From assembly GCF_009184865.1 (NCBI RefSeq), contig NZ_CP045096.1:3286001-3350000 (forward strand): DNA of 64,000 nucleotides, in the 5' to 3' direction. Positions within the stretch are counted from its first letter, which is position 1, and each line of letters begins with the position of its first letter. The DNA is from Streptomyces phaeolivaceus (GTDB lineage Bacteria; Actinomycetota; Actinomycetes; Streptomycetales; Streptomycetaceae). The position numbers were made by a program, and so were the translations under genes. Below, one piece after another: positions 25,833 to 33,871 of the stretch. The notes under the pieces are model-generated. The model ran no database searches. It was not told the origin of the DNA and saw only the letters and a program-made list of their open reading frames with translations.

Positions 25833-26706
25833 ACAGCCGACGCCGTACCGGCCGCAGGAGCTGACCTTCTCATCAACGTCCGGTACCAACTCCACCCGCA
25901 CGAGCGCCACGTTGCCCGGCGCCGACGGACCCGGAGGCGAGCGCATGCCCCCCATCAGCCTCGGCGATCATGAACAGGTCGGTGTCATCGCCGTCACCAG
26001 CACCGACGCCCCCGCGGCAGCCCACACGCTCCTGGCAGAGCACGGCTTCTGGCGCCCACGCGGTGTCTTCGGCTCCATCCTGATCCACGACAGGTACGAC
26101 CAGGACGTTCCGGCCCGGCTCAGGCGGTTCCTCGCCGATGCCGACCGGCAAGGCATCGGCGTGGAATACCACCTGCCCCGCATCCTCGCGGACGCCGGTT
26201 CTCCCGCTGCGGGCAAGCGAGTCGACGAACTGTGGCGCGACAACCAGCAACGGGAGTACCGCCGTTACCAGCGTGAGGCCGTCCGCATCGCGACCTTTGG
26301 CAGCGATCTGGAGTCCCTCGCCCATGGCCTGTGTCACCGTCTGCCCGGCGAATGGGCTTGCCACGTAACCGACTTCGCCGATCCGGACAGCCAGCTCGAC
26401 TTCTTCGACGACCTGTGGGACAACGCGTCTCTGGCCAGCGCCTGGATGCAATTCCGCGTTCCCCGCGCCGCGATCCTCACCGGCCCCGATCGCCTTGAGC
26501 TTGTCATGATCGACCGCCCGCTGCACCGCGACCAGGTCCTCGTCGGCGCGCTGTCCCTGCACGGCATCACCCACGACTACTTCGGCGACGACAACGCCCC
26601 GCACGCGATCGCGGTCCCCTCCGAGGCCGTCCGCGCCGCACACACGGTCTCCCGGCGGCTCCTGCCCCGCTACCACCAGGCCGCCCAACGCCTCAGGCAC
26701 CCATGA
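25816..26706 (+). CDS. Hypothetical protein of the LPGxW paralog family
   Basis: A 296-aa protein starting at GTG inside the previous gene (17-base overlap). The first half has an alpha/beta domain (GVIAVTSTDAPAAAHTLLAE, HGFWRPRGVFGSILIHDRYD). The second half matches the LPGxW domain found in 43045 and 27762: LAHGLCHRLPGEW, DLWDNASLASAWMQF, LELVMIDRPLHRDQVLVGAL, IAVPSEAVRAAHTVSRRLLP, RYHQAAQRL. It ends LRHP without a long Arg tail. It is a useful reference member of the family; function is unknown. Confidence 0.75.
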   Translation: MPEPAEQPTPYRPQELTFSSTSGTNSTRTSATLPGADGPGGERMPPISLGDHEQVGVIAVTSTDAPAAAHTLLAEHGFWRPRGVFGSILIHDRYDQDVPARLRRFLADADRQGIGVEYHLPRILADAGSPAAGKRVDELWRDNQQREYRRYQREAVRIATFGSDLESLAHGLCHRLPGEWACHVTDFADPDSQLDFFDDLWDNASLASAWMQFRVPRAAILTGPDRLELVMIDRPLHRDQVLVGALSLHGITHDYFGDDNAPHAIAVPSEAVRAAHTVSRRLLPRYHQAAQRLRHP

Positions 26707-27190
26707 GCGCATCCCGCACCGACCTGTCCGCCTTCACCACCACCCTCGCCCAGCACCTGCCTGGGCAGTGGTTCCGAAAGTACGAAGGCTTCCCTCCTCC
26801 CAGGAACCACCGGTTGAGCGAACCCAGCCCGAGCCCCCGCACCGGTTGCCCGCACCGGAGGTCGCCCACACCCTCACGCTGAGCTGGTACCCCGACGGGG
26901 TCATAGGCGCACCGTATCGGTCGGTGCCCGAAGACGCCCGCATGGTGCTGTTCGGCTGCCGTTTCCAGTACAGCCCGCACGAGGCGGCGTTCGTCCTGCC
27001 CGCCTCCTACAGCACCAGCGACCGCGCCGTGCTCATCCAGACCGCCGTGCGGCTGCTCACCAGTTAGGGCATCGGCGTCAGCTTCCGCCACGCCGCCCCA
27101 CCGATCTCCGCCCAGCCGACCCTTCCACCGACGACCAGGCCCGATCTGCCGCCGACGCCGCCGAACCCGCCGGCCACAGCCCGGCGGTAG
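26703..27190 (+). pseudogene. Degraded LPGxW-family paralog
   Basis: ATG 26703 overlaps the previous stop and opens LSAFTTTLAQHLPGQWF, the family head, but this frame ends after 59 codons. The neighbouring frame carries the family's C-terminal domain: HTLTLSWYPDGVIGAPYRSV, MVLFGCRFQYSPHEAAFVLP, LIQTAVRLLTS. It meets an in-frame TAG at 27065 exactly where paralogs read 'xGIGxxxxH'. Past the TAG the frame continues GIGVSFRHA and a Pro-rich tail ending PPATARR at 27190. So an internal deletion, a frameshift and an amber stop have broken the gene. Confidence 0.7.
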
Positions 27191-27219
27191 CCCGGCCGAT
27201 CCCTCTCTCGGAGATGCCG

Positions 27220-27771
27220 CTGTCCGACCTCGACCAGCGATTGCTGCTGCACTCCGTGGCCGACCGGCTCAACACCGTCGCCGACCATCTCCCGCTCCCC
27301 GACCAGTTCACGTCGCCCCCCGATCCGGGGCTGAGCGAGATCCTCGACGACGAGGTCCGCCACCTCGCCCGCCTGCTCGGCTACCTGGCCGGCGAGCACG
27401 CCTTCCGGCACCGGGCCGCCACCCGCTACCCGAACCGGGTCACGACCATCAGCCGCCGCACCGCCCTCGCGATCGCCAGCGCCGCCGAACCCACCGCAGC
27501 TGCGCTCGCGGCGCTCGGCTCGGCCGTCCACCACCTCGGCCGCTTGGCCGACCTCGCCCACCAGGCGCCGAGCCCCGCTAGGGCCCGGGCGACCGCCGCC
27601 ACGCGTGACGCACTCGCGGACCGCATGGTCGGCGCCCGTACGCACCTGGCCCGTGCATCGAAACAGCTGCGCACCGCAGCCGACACCTGGACGGCACCGA
27701 TCCTCACCACGCCGCCGCCTGCACCTTCCACTCCAACGACGCACCGCCCGAGGAACCGCCCTTGCACATAA
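27220..27771 (+). CDS. Helical protein, probable CTG start
   Basis: A protein of about 183 aa. An ATG at 27214 lies directly against the GGAG ribosome site with no spacing; CTG 27220 (CTG-TCC-GAC) has a 6-base spacer and is preferred, matching the TTG-TCC and CTG-TCC starts of other genes here. It is mostly helical (LLLHSVADRLNTVADHLPLP; LARLLGYLAGEHAFRHRAAT; ARTHLARASKQLRTAADTW), with a Pro/Thr tail ending RNRPCT. It overlaps the next TTG start. It is related to 23087 and 29915. Confidence 0.7.
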   Translation: MSDLDQRLLLHSVADRLNTVADHLPLPDQFTSPPDPGLSEILDDEVRHLARLLGYLAGEHAFRHRAATRYPNRVTTISRRTALAIASAAEPTAAALAALGSAVHHLGRLADLAHQAPSPARARATAATRDALADRMVGARTHLARASKQLRTAADTWTAPILTTPPPAPSTPTTHRPRNRPCT

Positions 27772-28454
27772 CCGAGTTCACCGACACACTCGCCGAACGG
27801 CTCCCCGGCTGGCGCCCCTCTAGCACTGCGGTAGCCATCGCCGACGATCCGGCCGCCAACCGGATCTGGGACAGCGGCTCCCTTCCATATGCCTCCTTCG
27901 AGACCGACGACGTCGAGCGCAGCGTGCTCACTCATCACTGGGGGCTGCAGCTGTACGTCATGCCCCGCCCTCACCGGCCGGGCGAGTATCTGGCGCTGCC
28001 GATGCTGCCCGCCAACACCAGCCACCAGCACGTCCGGGGCCTGAGGGCCCCGCGCGGCATCGCCGTACCCGCCGACCCCGTCCGGGCCACGGCCCTGCTG
28101 AAGCGCCGGCTGCTGCACGACTACCGCTTCACCTCCCCCACCGCGATCCGGCGCAGCAGCCCCGGCCACCTCCAGGTCCACGTCGCCTTCGACGCCGACC
28201 GGCGTCCGCGGATCCGCTCCGGCTACATCGGCGCCAACAGCGCTCTGCTCCGCGGTGGTTTCCTGCTCGACCCGGCCACCGGCGAATGCCACCTCCCCGA
28301 CACCCTCACACCCACGCAGACCCGGCATCAGCTGGTCAGGGCCGTGCAGTACCTGCGCCATCGCGACTTCCACATCGTCATGCACTACGCCGAAGGACCG
28401 CGCTCCCACCCACCCCTTCCCCGAGTCAACCCCCGCAAGGGGATGGGCCGGTGA
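27762..28454 (+). CDS. LPGxW-family protein
   Basis: A 230-aa protein starting at TTG behind GAGGAA. It has the head TEFTDTLAERLPGW, a middle region LQLYVMPRPHRPGEYLALPM and RGIAVPADPVRATALLKRRL, and a C-terminal alpha/beta domain (LQVHVAFDADRRPRIRSGYI; LLRGGFLLDPATGECHLPDT; VRAVQYLRHRDFHIVMHYAE). The same two-domain order occurs in 43045-43803 and, broken, in 26703-27190. It ends KGMGR. It is an intact member of the family; function is unknown. Confidence 0.75.
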   Translation: MHITEFTDTLAERLPGWRPSSTAVAIADDPAANRIWDSGSLPYASFETDDVERSVLTHHWGLQLYVMPRPHRPGEYLALPMLPANTSHQHVRGLRAPRGIAVPADPVRATALLKRRLLHDYRFTSPTAIRRSSPGHLQVHVAFDADRRPRIRSGYIGANSALLRGGFLLDPATGECHLPDTLTPTQTRHQLVRAVQYLRHRDFHIVMHYAEGPRSHPPLPRVNPRKGMGR

Positions 28455-28522
28455 GCCAGAACCACCACCCCTGACCCCGCAGGGGTCAACCACCGCCCGC
28501 CTGCACGTCCTTGGAGAACCCT

Positions 28523-29113
28523 CTGGCCACGCGCTCCTTCATCGCCCGCCCCACCACCGGAACGGGATACAGCGGCATTTACGTCCAGCTCGACGGCGTA
28601 CCCAGCCACCACCTCCCGCTGCTCCTGGCCGCCTACCAGTACAAGTTCGGACGCGACGTGGAAGCCATGTCCCGTCACCTCATCGACGACGTCGCCGTCG
28701 GCTGGGACGAGCTCGGCACCGACCTCCTCGACGGCGCCCCGCCCTCGCTCGTGGCCGCGCTGACCGGCGGCGAGCAGTGGCCCAGCCGTCACCTCGACCA
28801 CCTCATCACCCCGGACGGCTCCCCGCCGGTGCGCATGTCGGTCACCGACGAGACCGCCGACGAGCAGGACATGCAGTGGGGGTACATCCTGCACAAGGAG
28901 GGCATCGAGGTGATCAGCCTCCTCCACGAGGACATCGGCCCGGTCGTGGACTGGGCCGTCGACCCGCGCACCGGCTTCACCGACCACCCGGCGGCCTGGT
29001 CCTCCCTCGACCCCGCACCGGTTATCCGGGCATCGCACAGCACGCCGCCCCCAGGCGCTCCCGCTGCATCCCCGGCGAAGGCCCACGCCCCGCGTCCCGC
29101 CACGCGCCGCTAG
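28523..29113 (+). CDS. Hypothetical protein, CTG start, Arg-ended tail
   Basis: A 196-aa protein. GGAG is followed after six bases by CTG-GCC-ACG-CGC; the upstream in-frame TTG (28511) is itself part of the ribosome site. The body (ATRSFIARPTTGTGYSGIYV; LLLAAYQYKFGRDVEAMSRH; WGYILHKEGIEVISLLHEDI) looks like an alpha/beta fold with a conserved YxYKFGRDVE segment; a Pro/Ala tail ends PATRR. Family not recognised. Confidence 0.72.
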   Translation: MATRSFIARPTTGTGYSGIYVQLDGVPSHHLPLLLAAYQYKFGRDVEAMSRHLIDDVAVGWDELGTDLLDGAPPSLVAALTGGEQWPSRHLDHLITPDGSPPVRMSVTDETADEQDMQWGYILHKEGIEVISLLHEDIGPVVDWAVDPRTGFTDHPAAWSSLDPAPVIRASHSTPPPGAPAASPAKAHAPRPATRR

Positions 29114-29141
29114 TTCACTCCCGTCTTCCCGGAGCCTCCCC

Positions 29142-29915
29142 CTGCCCTCGCACACCCCGCCCCTGATCACCGTCGTCATCGCCAGCCGCCTGCGCGAAGA
29201 CCGGCTCGACTACCTGACCGCCATGCACGCCAGCCTCACCCGGCAGTCCGTGCCGTGGGAGGCCGTGATCGCACTCGACGGTGCATCGCCGGACCGCCTG
29301 CCCGACCCGCTCGCGCAGGACTCCCGCGTCCGCACGCTCGCTCTGCCCCGCCCGGTCGGCGCCGCCTGCGCCCGGAACCTGGCCCTCGCCCATGTCCGCA
29401 CCCGGTACACCAACTGGGCAGACGACGATGACGAGTTCACCGACGACGCCATGTCCGTACGGCTGAACATCCTGGAATCGACCGGGGTCGGCTGGTGTGC
29501 GGGATGGAGCGAGGACCGGCACCCCGACGGCTCGACCACCCTGTGGCGATGCCCCGCCCCGCCCGGCCGGCACGAAGCCGGCGACGTGTGGACGTACTGG
29601 AAATCACCGGCGGACACCATCCCCATCGGGCCGACCACGATCCTCGCCCACACCGACCTGGTGCGCGCCGCTCCGATGGGCGGGCTCGTCCAGGGCGAGG
29701 ACTACTGTGCCGCCCTCGGCGTCACCAGCCTCGCCCCCGGGATCCTGCTTCCCCAGCCGGTCTACCGGTACCGCAAACACCCTGGCCAGATGACCCGCCA
29801 GGACGCCTATGACGTCCTGGAGCCGGAGGCTCGGCGGCATGCGTGGAACTACGGACGCAGCCTGCGAGCCGCCCTCCGCGCCCGGGACACAAGCGCTGCG
29901 GCCGGGGTGGTCTGA
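29142..29915 (+). CDS. Family 2 glycosyltransferase, CTG start
   Basis: A 257-aa GT-A glycosyltransferase. The first strand PLITVVIASRLREDRL and the nucleotide-site segment PVGAACARNLAL (71-82), with the DDDDE metal-binding motif (94-98) and a late GEDYCAAL, fit family 2. The first strand lies upstream of the first ATG (29223), so translation must start before it; CTG 29142 behind GGAG with 7-base spacing is the only NTG available ahead of the strand, apart from a CTG within it. It may glycosylate a surface or small molecule; acceptor unknown. Confidence 0.82.
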   Translation: MPSHTPPLITVVIASRLREDRLDYLTAMHASLTRQSVPWEAVIALDGASPDRLPDPLAQDSRVRTLALPRPVGAACARNLALAHVRTRYTNWADDDDEFTDDAMSVRLNILESTGVGWCAGWSEDRHPDGSTTLWRCPAPPGRHEAGDVWTYWKSPADTIPIGPTTILAHTDLVRAAPMGGLVQGEDYCAALGVTSLAPGILLPQPVYRYRKHPGQMTRQDAYDVLEPEARRHAWNYGRSLRAALRARDTSAAAGVV

Positions 29916-30392
29916 TGTCTTCCTCCGTCACACCGGCCACATTCGACTATCTGGCCAGGCGTCTCGCTCACCGACGACATCGGCGTGCTGGCCCACCATC
30001 TGCAGCACACCTTCGAACACGCACAGGAACGGTTCACCACACCGCAGACGGTCTACCAGCCCGAACGCTTCGCCCTGGTCCAGCTCGCCCGGGCCGCCGC
30101 CGGTATCAAGCGAGTTCTGGACACACTCGCCGAAGCCCTGACCTCCGCCACGACCGGCTTCCAGCGCGAGGTCGTGGAGGATCTCGCCCACTCGCCTCTG
30201 CGCAACGACCCCGAAGTCCTGCGGATCATGACGGCCGAGAAATATGTCGCGGCCCGCGCACGCCTGCGCCACACCGCCGCCGCCCTGCGCGCGACCTCCG
30301 CCCCGGCACCGCCTGGGCCGTCCGCACCGCGCACGACCGGCCCACGGACCCAGCCAGCCGCCGTCCAGTCACGGCAGCCGAACCGCCGCTGA
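29915..30392 (+). pseudogene. Helical protein with frameshifted N terminus
   Basis: ATG 29915 overlaps the glycosyltransferase stop and opens MSSSVTPATFDYLARRLA. From about 29965 the sense reading moves to the +1 frame: LTDDIGVLAHHLQHTFEHA, LVQLARAAAGIKRVLDTLAE, MTAEKYVAARARLRHTAAAL, then a Pro/Thr tail ending QPNRR. The C-terminal part alone could start at GTG 29985 (135 aa), but no ribosome site is there. The last helix is shared with 23087 and 27220. A one-base indel would restore a full protein. Confidence 0.62.
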
Positions 30393-30414
30393 ACGACACC
30401 AGCAGGCCCCGGGA

Positions 30415-30558
30415 ATGCCCCCGAACCCCCTGGCCGCCATCGCCCACGGCAGGCGGTGCCAGTGGGCCAACACCGCCTTGGACCAGGCCGGATTCGCCGA
30501 ACGGGACGACGGAAGCGACAGCACGCCCGGCCCTCCGCCGGCGGACCCGCCCCTTTGA
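30415..30558 (+). CDS. Very small protein, truncated AGF-domain
   Basis: A 47-codon frame: MPPNPLAAIAHGRRCQW, NTALDQAGFAERDDG, then a Pro-rich end. The A..L..AGF core is the start of the small alpha/beta domain found in 32277, 42343 and 49599, but the second half of the domain is missing here. The ribosome site is weak. It could be a remnant rather than a functional gene; it is listed because the motif is clear. Confidence 0.4.
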   Translation: MPPNPLAAIAHGRRCQWANTALDQAGFAERDDGSDSTPGPPPADPPL

Positions 30559-30629
30559 GACCAGCTCGGCGTACCACGACCCGTCCGCCGTCCCCTCGGC
30601 GCTGACCAGCAGAAAGAAGGAATCCTTCC

Positions 30630-31082
30630 CTGTCCGATCACTTCCGCTTCCGTGCCCATCCCGAGCACGGTTTCGTCGCCACCGCCGCACCGAGCTTCAC
30701 CCCTCACCTGGCCGAGTGGTTCCTCGTCCGCGAGCAGTTCGAGCCCGTCCCCTTTTCACCGGGCCTGTACCGGCTCACCGAGCCGGAACGCGATGGGCTG
30801 CGCCGTACCCGCCAAGCCGTCCACGACCTGCGCAGCCTCGGCTACAGCGTGCAGGCCGACATTCGCCCCGGCCCGTCCCTCTCCGCCGGCTCACCGCGCC
30901 CGGACCGGCCGAACGGGCTGCAGGAGCGCCGCAGTCGTCTCGCCCAAGCAGCAGCCGGCCGAACGACGCAGCGCGCCACACCGCCCACCACTTCCCCGCC
31001 CTCGGCCCGACCGATCCCACCGAAGCCCGTCTACGCACCGACCGTCCACCTGACGGCCTCGGGCAGTGGACGGTCCCGATGA
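30630..31082 (+). CDS. Hypothetical protein, CTG start, Arg-ended tail
   Basis: A 150-aa protein behind AAGAAGGA: CTG-TCC-GAT-CAC. No ATG, GTG or TTG lies between the ribosome site and the domain (FRFRAHPEHGFVATAAP; WFLVREQFEPVPFSPGLYRL; AVHDLRSLGYSVQADIRPGP), so CTG is the likely start. This is the small alpha/beta domain shared with 42343 and 43996. The tail is 65 residues of Pro/Ser/Thr/Ala ending SGRSR. It overlaps the next ATG (ATGA). Confidence 0.72.
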   Translation: MSDHFRFRAHPEHGFVATAAPSFTPHLAEWFLVREQFEPVPFSPGLYRLTEPERDGLRRTRQAVHDLRSLGYSVQADIRPGPSLSAGSPRPDRPNGLQERRSRLAQAAAGRTTQRATPPTTSPPSARPIPPKPVYAPTVHLTASGSGRSR

Positions 31083-32266
31083 CGCCCGCGAGCAATCCGG
31101 CCCCGGACGGCTCCGTCCCGGTGACACCGGATCTCGCGGACGGTGCACGCAATTTCCGGCTGCGGATGGCGGTCATCGACCGCGAGTTCGAGGTCGCGCT
31201 CGACATGGCATGCGACCGCTACGGTCGCACCGTCCACACAGGCGCCGCGGCAGCCGCACGAGCCCACCGCAACAGGGCGGCGGTGGAGGCGTACACCACA
31301 CACCTCGCCCCGCACGCCGACACTCTGCTCGACGCCGCCCGCAGTGTCCTCGACGAGCTGCCACCCGCCCGGCACCTGGCCGGGTGGCGGGCCGTGCTGG
31401 ACGGCCTGGCCGCTTCCGCCGCCGAGATTCGCCGGGCCCTCGACCGGCCGGCCGCCCCTGGCTCCCCGGCCGAACGCACGCAGCACTCGACCCTGTGGCC
31501 GCACCTCGCCGCCTGGGCGGATCACAGCTCCGTCGTCGGCGACCTCGCCGACCAGACCAAGCACCACCCCAGGGCCCCGCTGACGGGCGAGGAACAGCGG
31601 ATGTGGACGGAGAGGGCCCGGGCCGCGCAGCAGCGGGGCGAGCTGGAGCTGACCGAGTCGTGGTACGCCGCCGACGGGCAGCCGATCACCCTCGCCCACC
31701 TCGTCGAGAGCGACGACTCGACGCTGGTCGCGCTGCGAGGTGACCCGGACGCGCCGGGCTGGCAGGTGATCGGGCACTACGCCCACGAATACGAGGCAGG
31801 GAAGGCACTGCCTGCCCCGGTCCCGCCCGGTGTGCTGCGCGCGGACGTCTCCCGGTTCAACCGCCCTGCGCCCGCCCCGGAGGTGTCGCTGCAGGAACTC
31901 ATCCGCGACGTGGTCGAAGGCCGGACCTCAGGAGACGCCTCCGAAGCTCTCCTCGGCGCCGTCCAGCGCGGCTACATCTCGGGGCCGATGGTCCGTCTCC
32001 AGGAACTCCTCGAAACGAGTGGCCAGTTCGCCGGCGCGCTGGAGACCGTGCAGGGCCGCCAGATCGCCGCCCGCCTTGCGGCGCTGGGCCGGCAGATCGA
32101 GTTCCTCACCCGCGAAGTCGAGGAGGCGGCCGAGGACCTCGGCGCGACCGTCGCCGTCCTGCCTCCGCACCGCACCCCCGTGCTGCGAATCCGCCCGCGC
32201 CCCGCCGTGGACACCACACCCCCCACTCCGCCGCCCCGCACCAGCACGCCCGCCCGCCACCGCTAG
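31079..32266 (+). CDS. Hypothetical protein, Arg-ended tail
   Basis: A 395-aa protein coupled to the previous gene (ATGA). It is helical in the first third (RLRMAVIDREFEVALDMACD; RHLAGWRAVLDGLAASAAEI), then LTGEEQRMWTERARAAQQRG and ELELTESWYAADGQPITLAH, and a long helical end (LLGAVQRGYISGPMVRLQEL; LAALGRQIEFLTREVEEAAE). The tail is Pro/Thr-rich and ends TPARHR. The frame is open 1.2 kb upstream, but that part is a shadow. Family not recognised. Confidence 0.75.
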   Translation: MTPASNPAPDGSVPVTPDLADGARNFRLRMAVIDREFEVALDMACDRYGRTVHTGAAAAARAHRNRAAVEAYTTHLAPHADTLLDAARSVLDELPPARHLAGWRAVLDGLAASAAEIRRALDRPAAPGSPAERTQHSTLWPHLAAWADHSSVVGDLADQTKHHPRAPLTGEEQRMWTERARAAQQRGELELTESWYAADGQPITLAHLVESDDSTLVALRGDPDAPGWQVIGHYAHEYEAGKALPAPVPPGVLRADVSRFNRPAPAPEVSLQELIRDVVEGRTSGDASEALLGAVQRGYISGPMVRLQELLETSGQFAGALETVQGRQIAARLAALGRQIEFLTREVEEAAEDLGATVAVLPPHRTPVLRIRPRPAVDTTPPTPPPRTSTPARHR

Positions 32267-32276
32267 GAGATCCGCC

Positions 32277-32578
32277 TTGCCCGAAGCACCAGCAGAGCCG
32301 TTCATGACGATTCGGCACGCCATCACCGGCGAGATCACCACCACCGGCTACAACGCCGCCGCCCGGCGGATCCTGCTCCAGGCCGGCTTCGAAGAGACGC
32401 CCGGCTGCGCCTGCCGAGCGACGGAACCCGGTACGCAGCGGACGCACGGGCCTGCCCGGCAGCCGGCGAGCTGCTCGTCGCCGGCCATCCCCTGCACCTG
32501 CACCGAGCCCTCGGCCGACCGGTGAGCACCGACGGCACGCCCCGGCAGGCCGGTCGCCGATGTCGGCACAGTCCGTGA
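32277..32578 (+). pseudogene. AGF-domain protein with frameshift
   Basis: TTG 32277 behind AGGAG starts LPEAPAEPFMTIRHAITG, then NAAARRILLQAGFEETPG. After that the frame becomes low-complexity and stops at 32525. The -1 frame from about 32405 gives the expected second half of the domain (LRLPSDGTRYAADARACPAA, GELLVAGHPLHLHRALGRP) and ends at 32578. Intact relatives (42343, 49599) have both halves in one frame, so a one- or two-base indel is likely, by mutation or sequencing error. Confidence 0.6.
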
Positions 32579-32656
32579 TCCGCTCCGAGAGCGGCCGGCC
32601 TCTCCAGCGCATCGCCAACCCCGCCCGCAACCGCACCTGTTGAAGGAACCTCGTTC

Positions 32657-33871
32657 TTGACCACACCCGGAACACCTACCCCTCCAGCGCGGACCAAGGG
32701 CGGCGAACTACGGGCCAAGGTGGCCCGACTGCTGGCCGACCGGCCGGCGGACACGCTCACCATCGGGGACATGGCCCGGCAGCTGGGCCACTCCCACGGC
32801 GCTGTGCGCAACGCCGCCCTCACCCTGGTGCGACGCGGCGAGGCCGACCAAGGCGGAATGGGACAACCGGAGTTCCGCGCGAACGCGAAAACCGCCGCAG
32901 CCGCGCAGACCGCTGTGATCAGCCCACCGGGCACCCACGCTCCCCGCGCCCAGGCGGCCACGGCCCCCACGGCCCGCACGACCATTCCCGCCGCAACCAC
33001 GCCGAAGCAGACCGGCCCGATCCGCCGCGCGGGGGGCCAGCTCTACCACCCCCGGGAGCTGGCCGATCTGCCCGACGTCGAGGCGCTGAATCGCCTGCGC
33101 GACGCCGACGTGCCGGTGCTGCTCTACGGCCCTCCAGGCACCGGCAAGACGAGTCTGGTCGAGGCGGCGTTCGAGGACCTGCTCACCGTCGCCGGTGACG
33201 GCGACACCACGGTCGGCGACTTGATCGGCGAGTACACACAGGACGACGCGGGAGCCTACGTCTTCCAGTACGGTCCGCTGGTCACCGCGATGACCGAGGG
33301 CCGCGCCCTGCTGATCGACGATGCCACCTTGATCTCACCGAAGGTCCTGGCGGCGCTGTATCCCGCGATGGACGGGCGCAGGCAGATCCAGGTCAAGGCC
33401 CACAAGGGCGAGACCATCAAGGCCGAGCCGGGCTTCTACGTGGTGGCGGGCCACAATCCCGGCGTCCACGGCGCGGTGTTGACGGAGGCGCTCGCGAGCC
33501 GGTTCAGCGTGCAGATCCAGATCGGCACGGACTATGACCTCGCCCTGGCCTTGAGGATCGATGCCCGGGTGGTCCGGGTCGCCCGACACCTCGCCCACGA
33601 GGTCGAACTCGGCGAGCTGGGCTGGGCCCCCCAACTGCGGGAACTGCTCAGCTACCAGAAGACCGAGGCCGTCCTCGGCACCAAGGCCGCGCTCGCGAAC
33701 CTGGTCGGCATCGCTCCTGTGGAGGATCGCGACGCCGTCGCCGCCGCCGTCATCAAGGCTGCCGGCGTCAAGAAGATCGCGCCCCTCACCCTCGGCAAGC
33801 AGCTCCCCGCCTCAGCCGTCCGCCGGCCCCCGGGCAGCACCGGCTCCGCGCACCGGGGCCGCTCGCGTTGA
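32657..33871 (+). CDS. MoxR-type AAA+ ATPase with N-terminal HTH
   Basis: A 404-aa protein starting at TTG behind AAGGAA. Residues 10-75 look like a helix-turn-helix (ELRAKVARLLADRPADTLTI, MARQLGHSHGAVRNAALTL). The AAA+ domain has Walker A LLYGPPGTGKTSL near 155, Walker B GRALLIDDATLISPKVLAAL near 216, and sensor FYVVAGHNPGVHGAVLTEAL. It is a MoxR/CbbQ-type ATPase and, as usual for that group, is followed directly by a VWA gene (overlap of four bases). Tail ends RGRSR. The pair probably remodels a protein target. Confidence 0.88.
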   Translation: MTTPGTPTPPARTKGGELRAKVARLLADRPADTLTIGDMARQLGHSHGAVRNAALTLVRRGEADQGGMGQPEFRANAKTAAAAQTAVISPPGTHAPRAQAATAPTARTTIPAATTPKQTGPIRRAGGQLYHPRELADLPDVEALNRLRDADVPVLLYGPPGTGKTSLVEAAFEDLLTVAGDGDTTVGDLIGEYTQDDAGAYVFQYGPLVTAMTEGRALLIDDATLISPKVLAALYPAMDGRRQIQVKAHKGETIKAEPGFYVVAGHNPGVHGAVLTEALASRFSVQIQIGTDYDLALALRIDARVVRVARHLAHEVELGELGWAPQLRELLSYQKTEAVLGTKAALANLVGIAPVEDRDAVAAAVIKAAGVKKIAPLTLGKQLPASAVRRPPGSTGSAHRGRSR

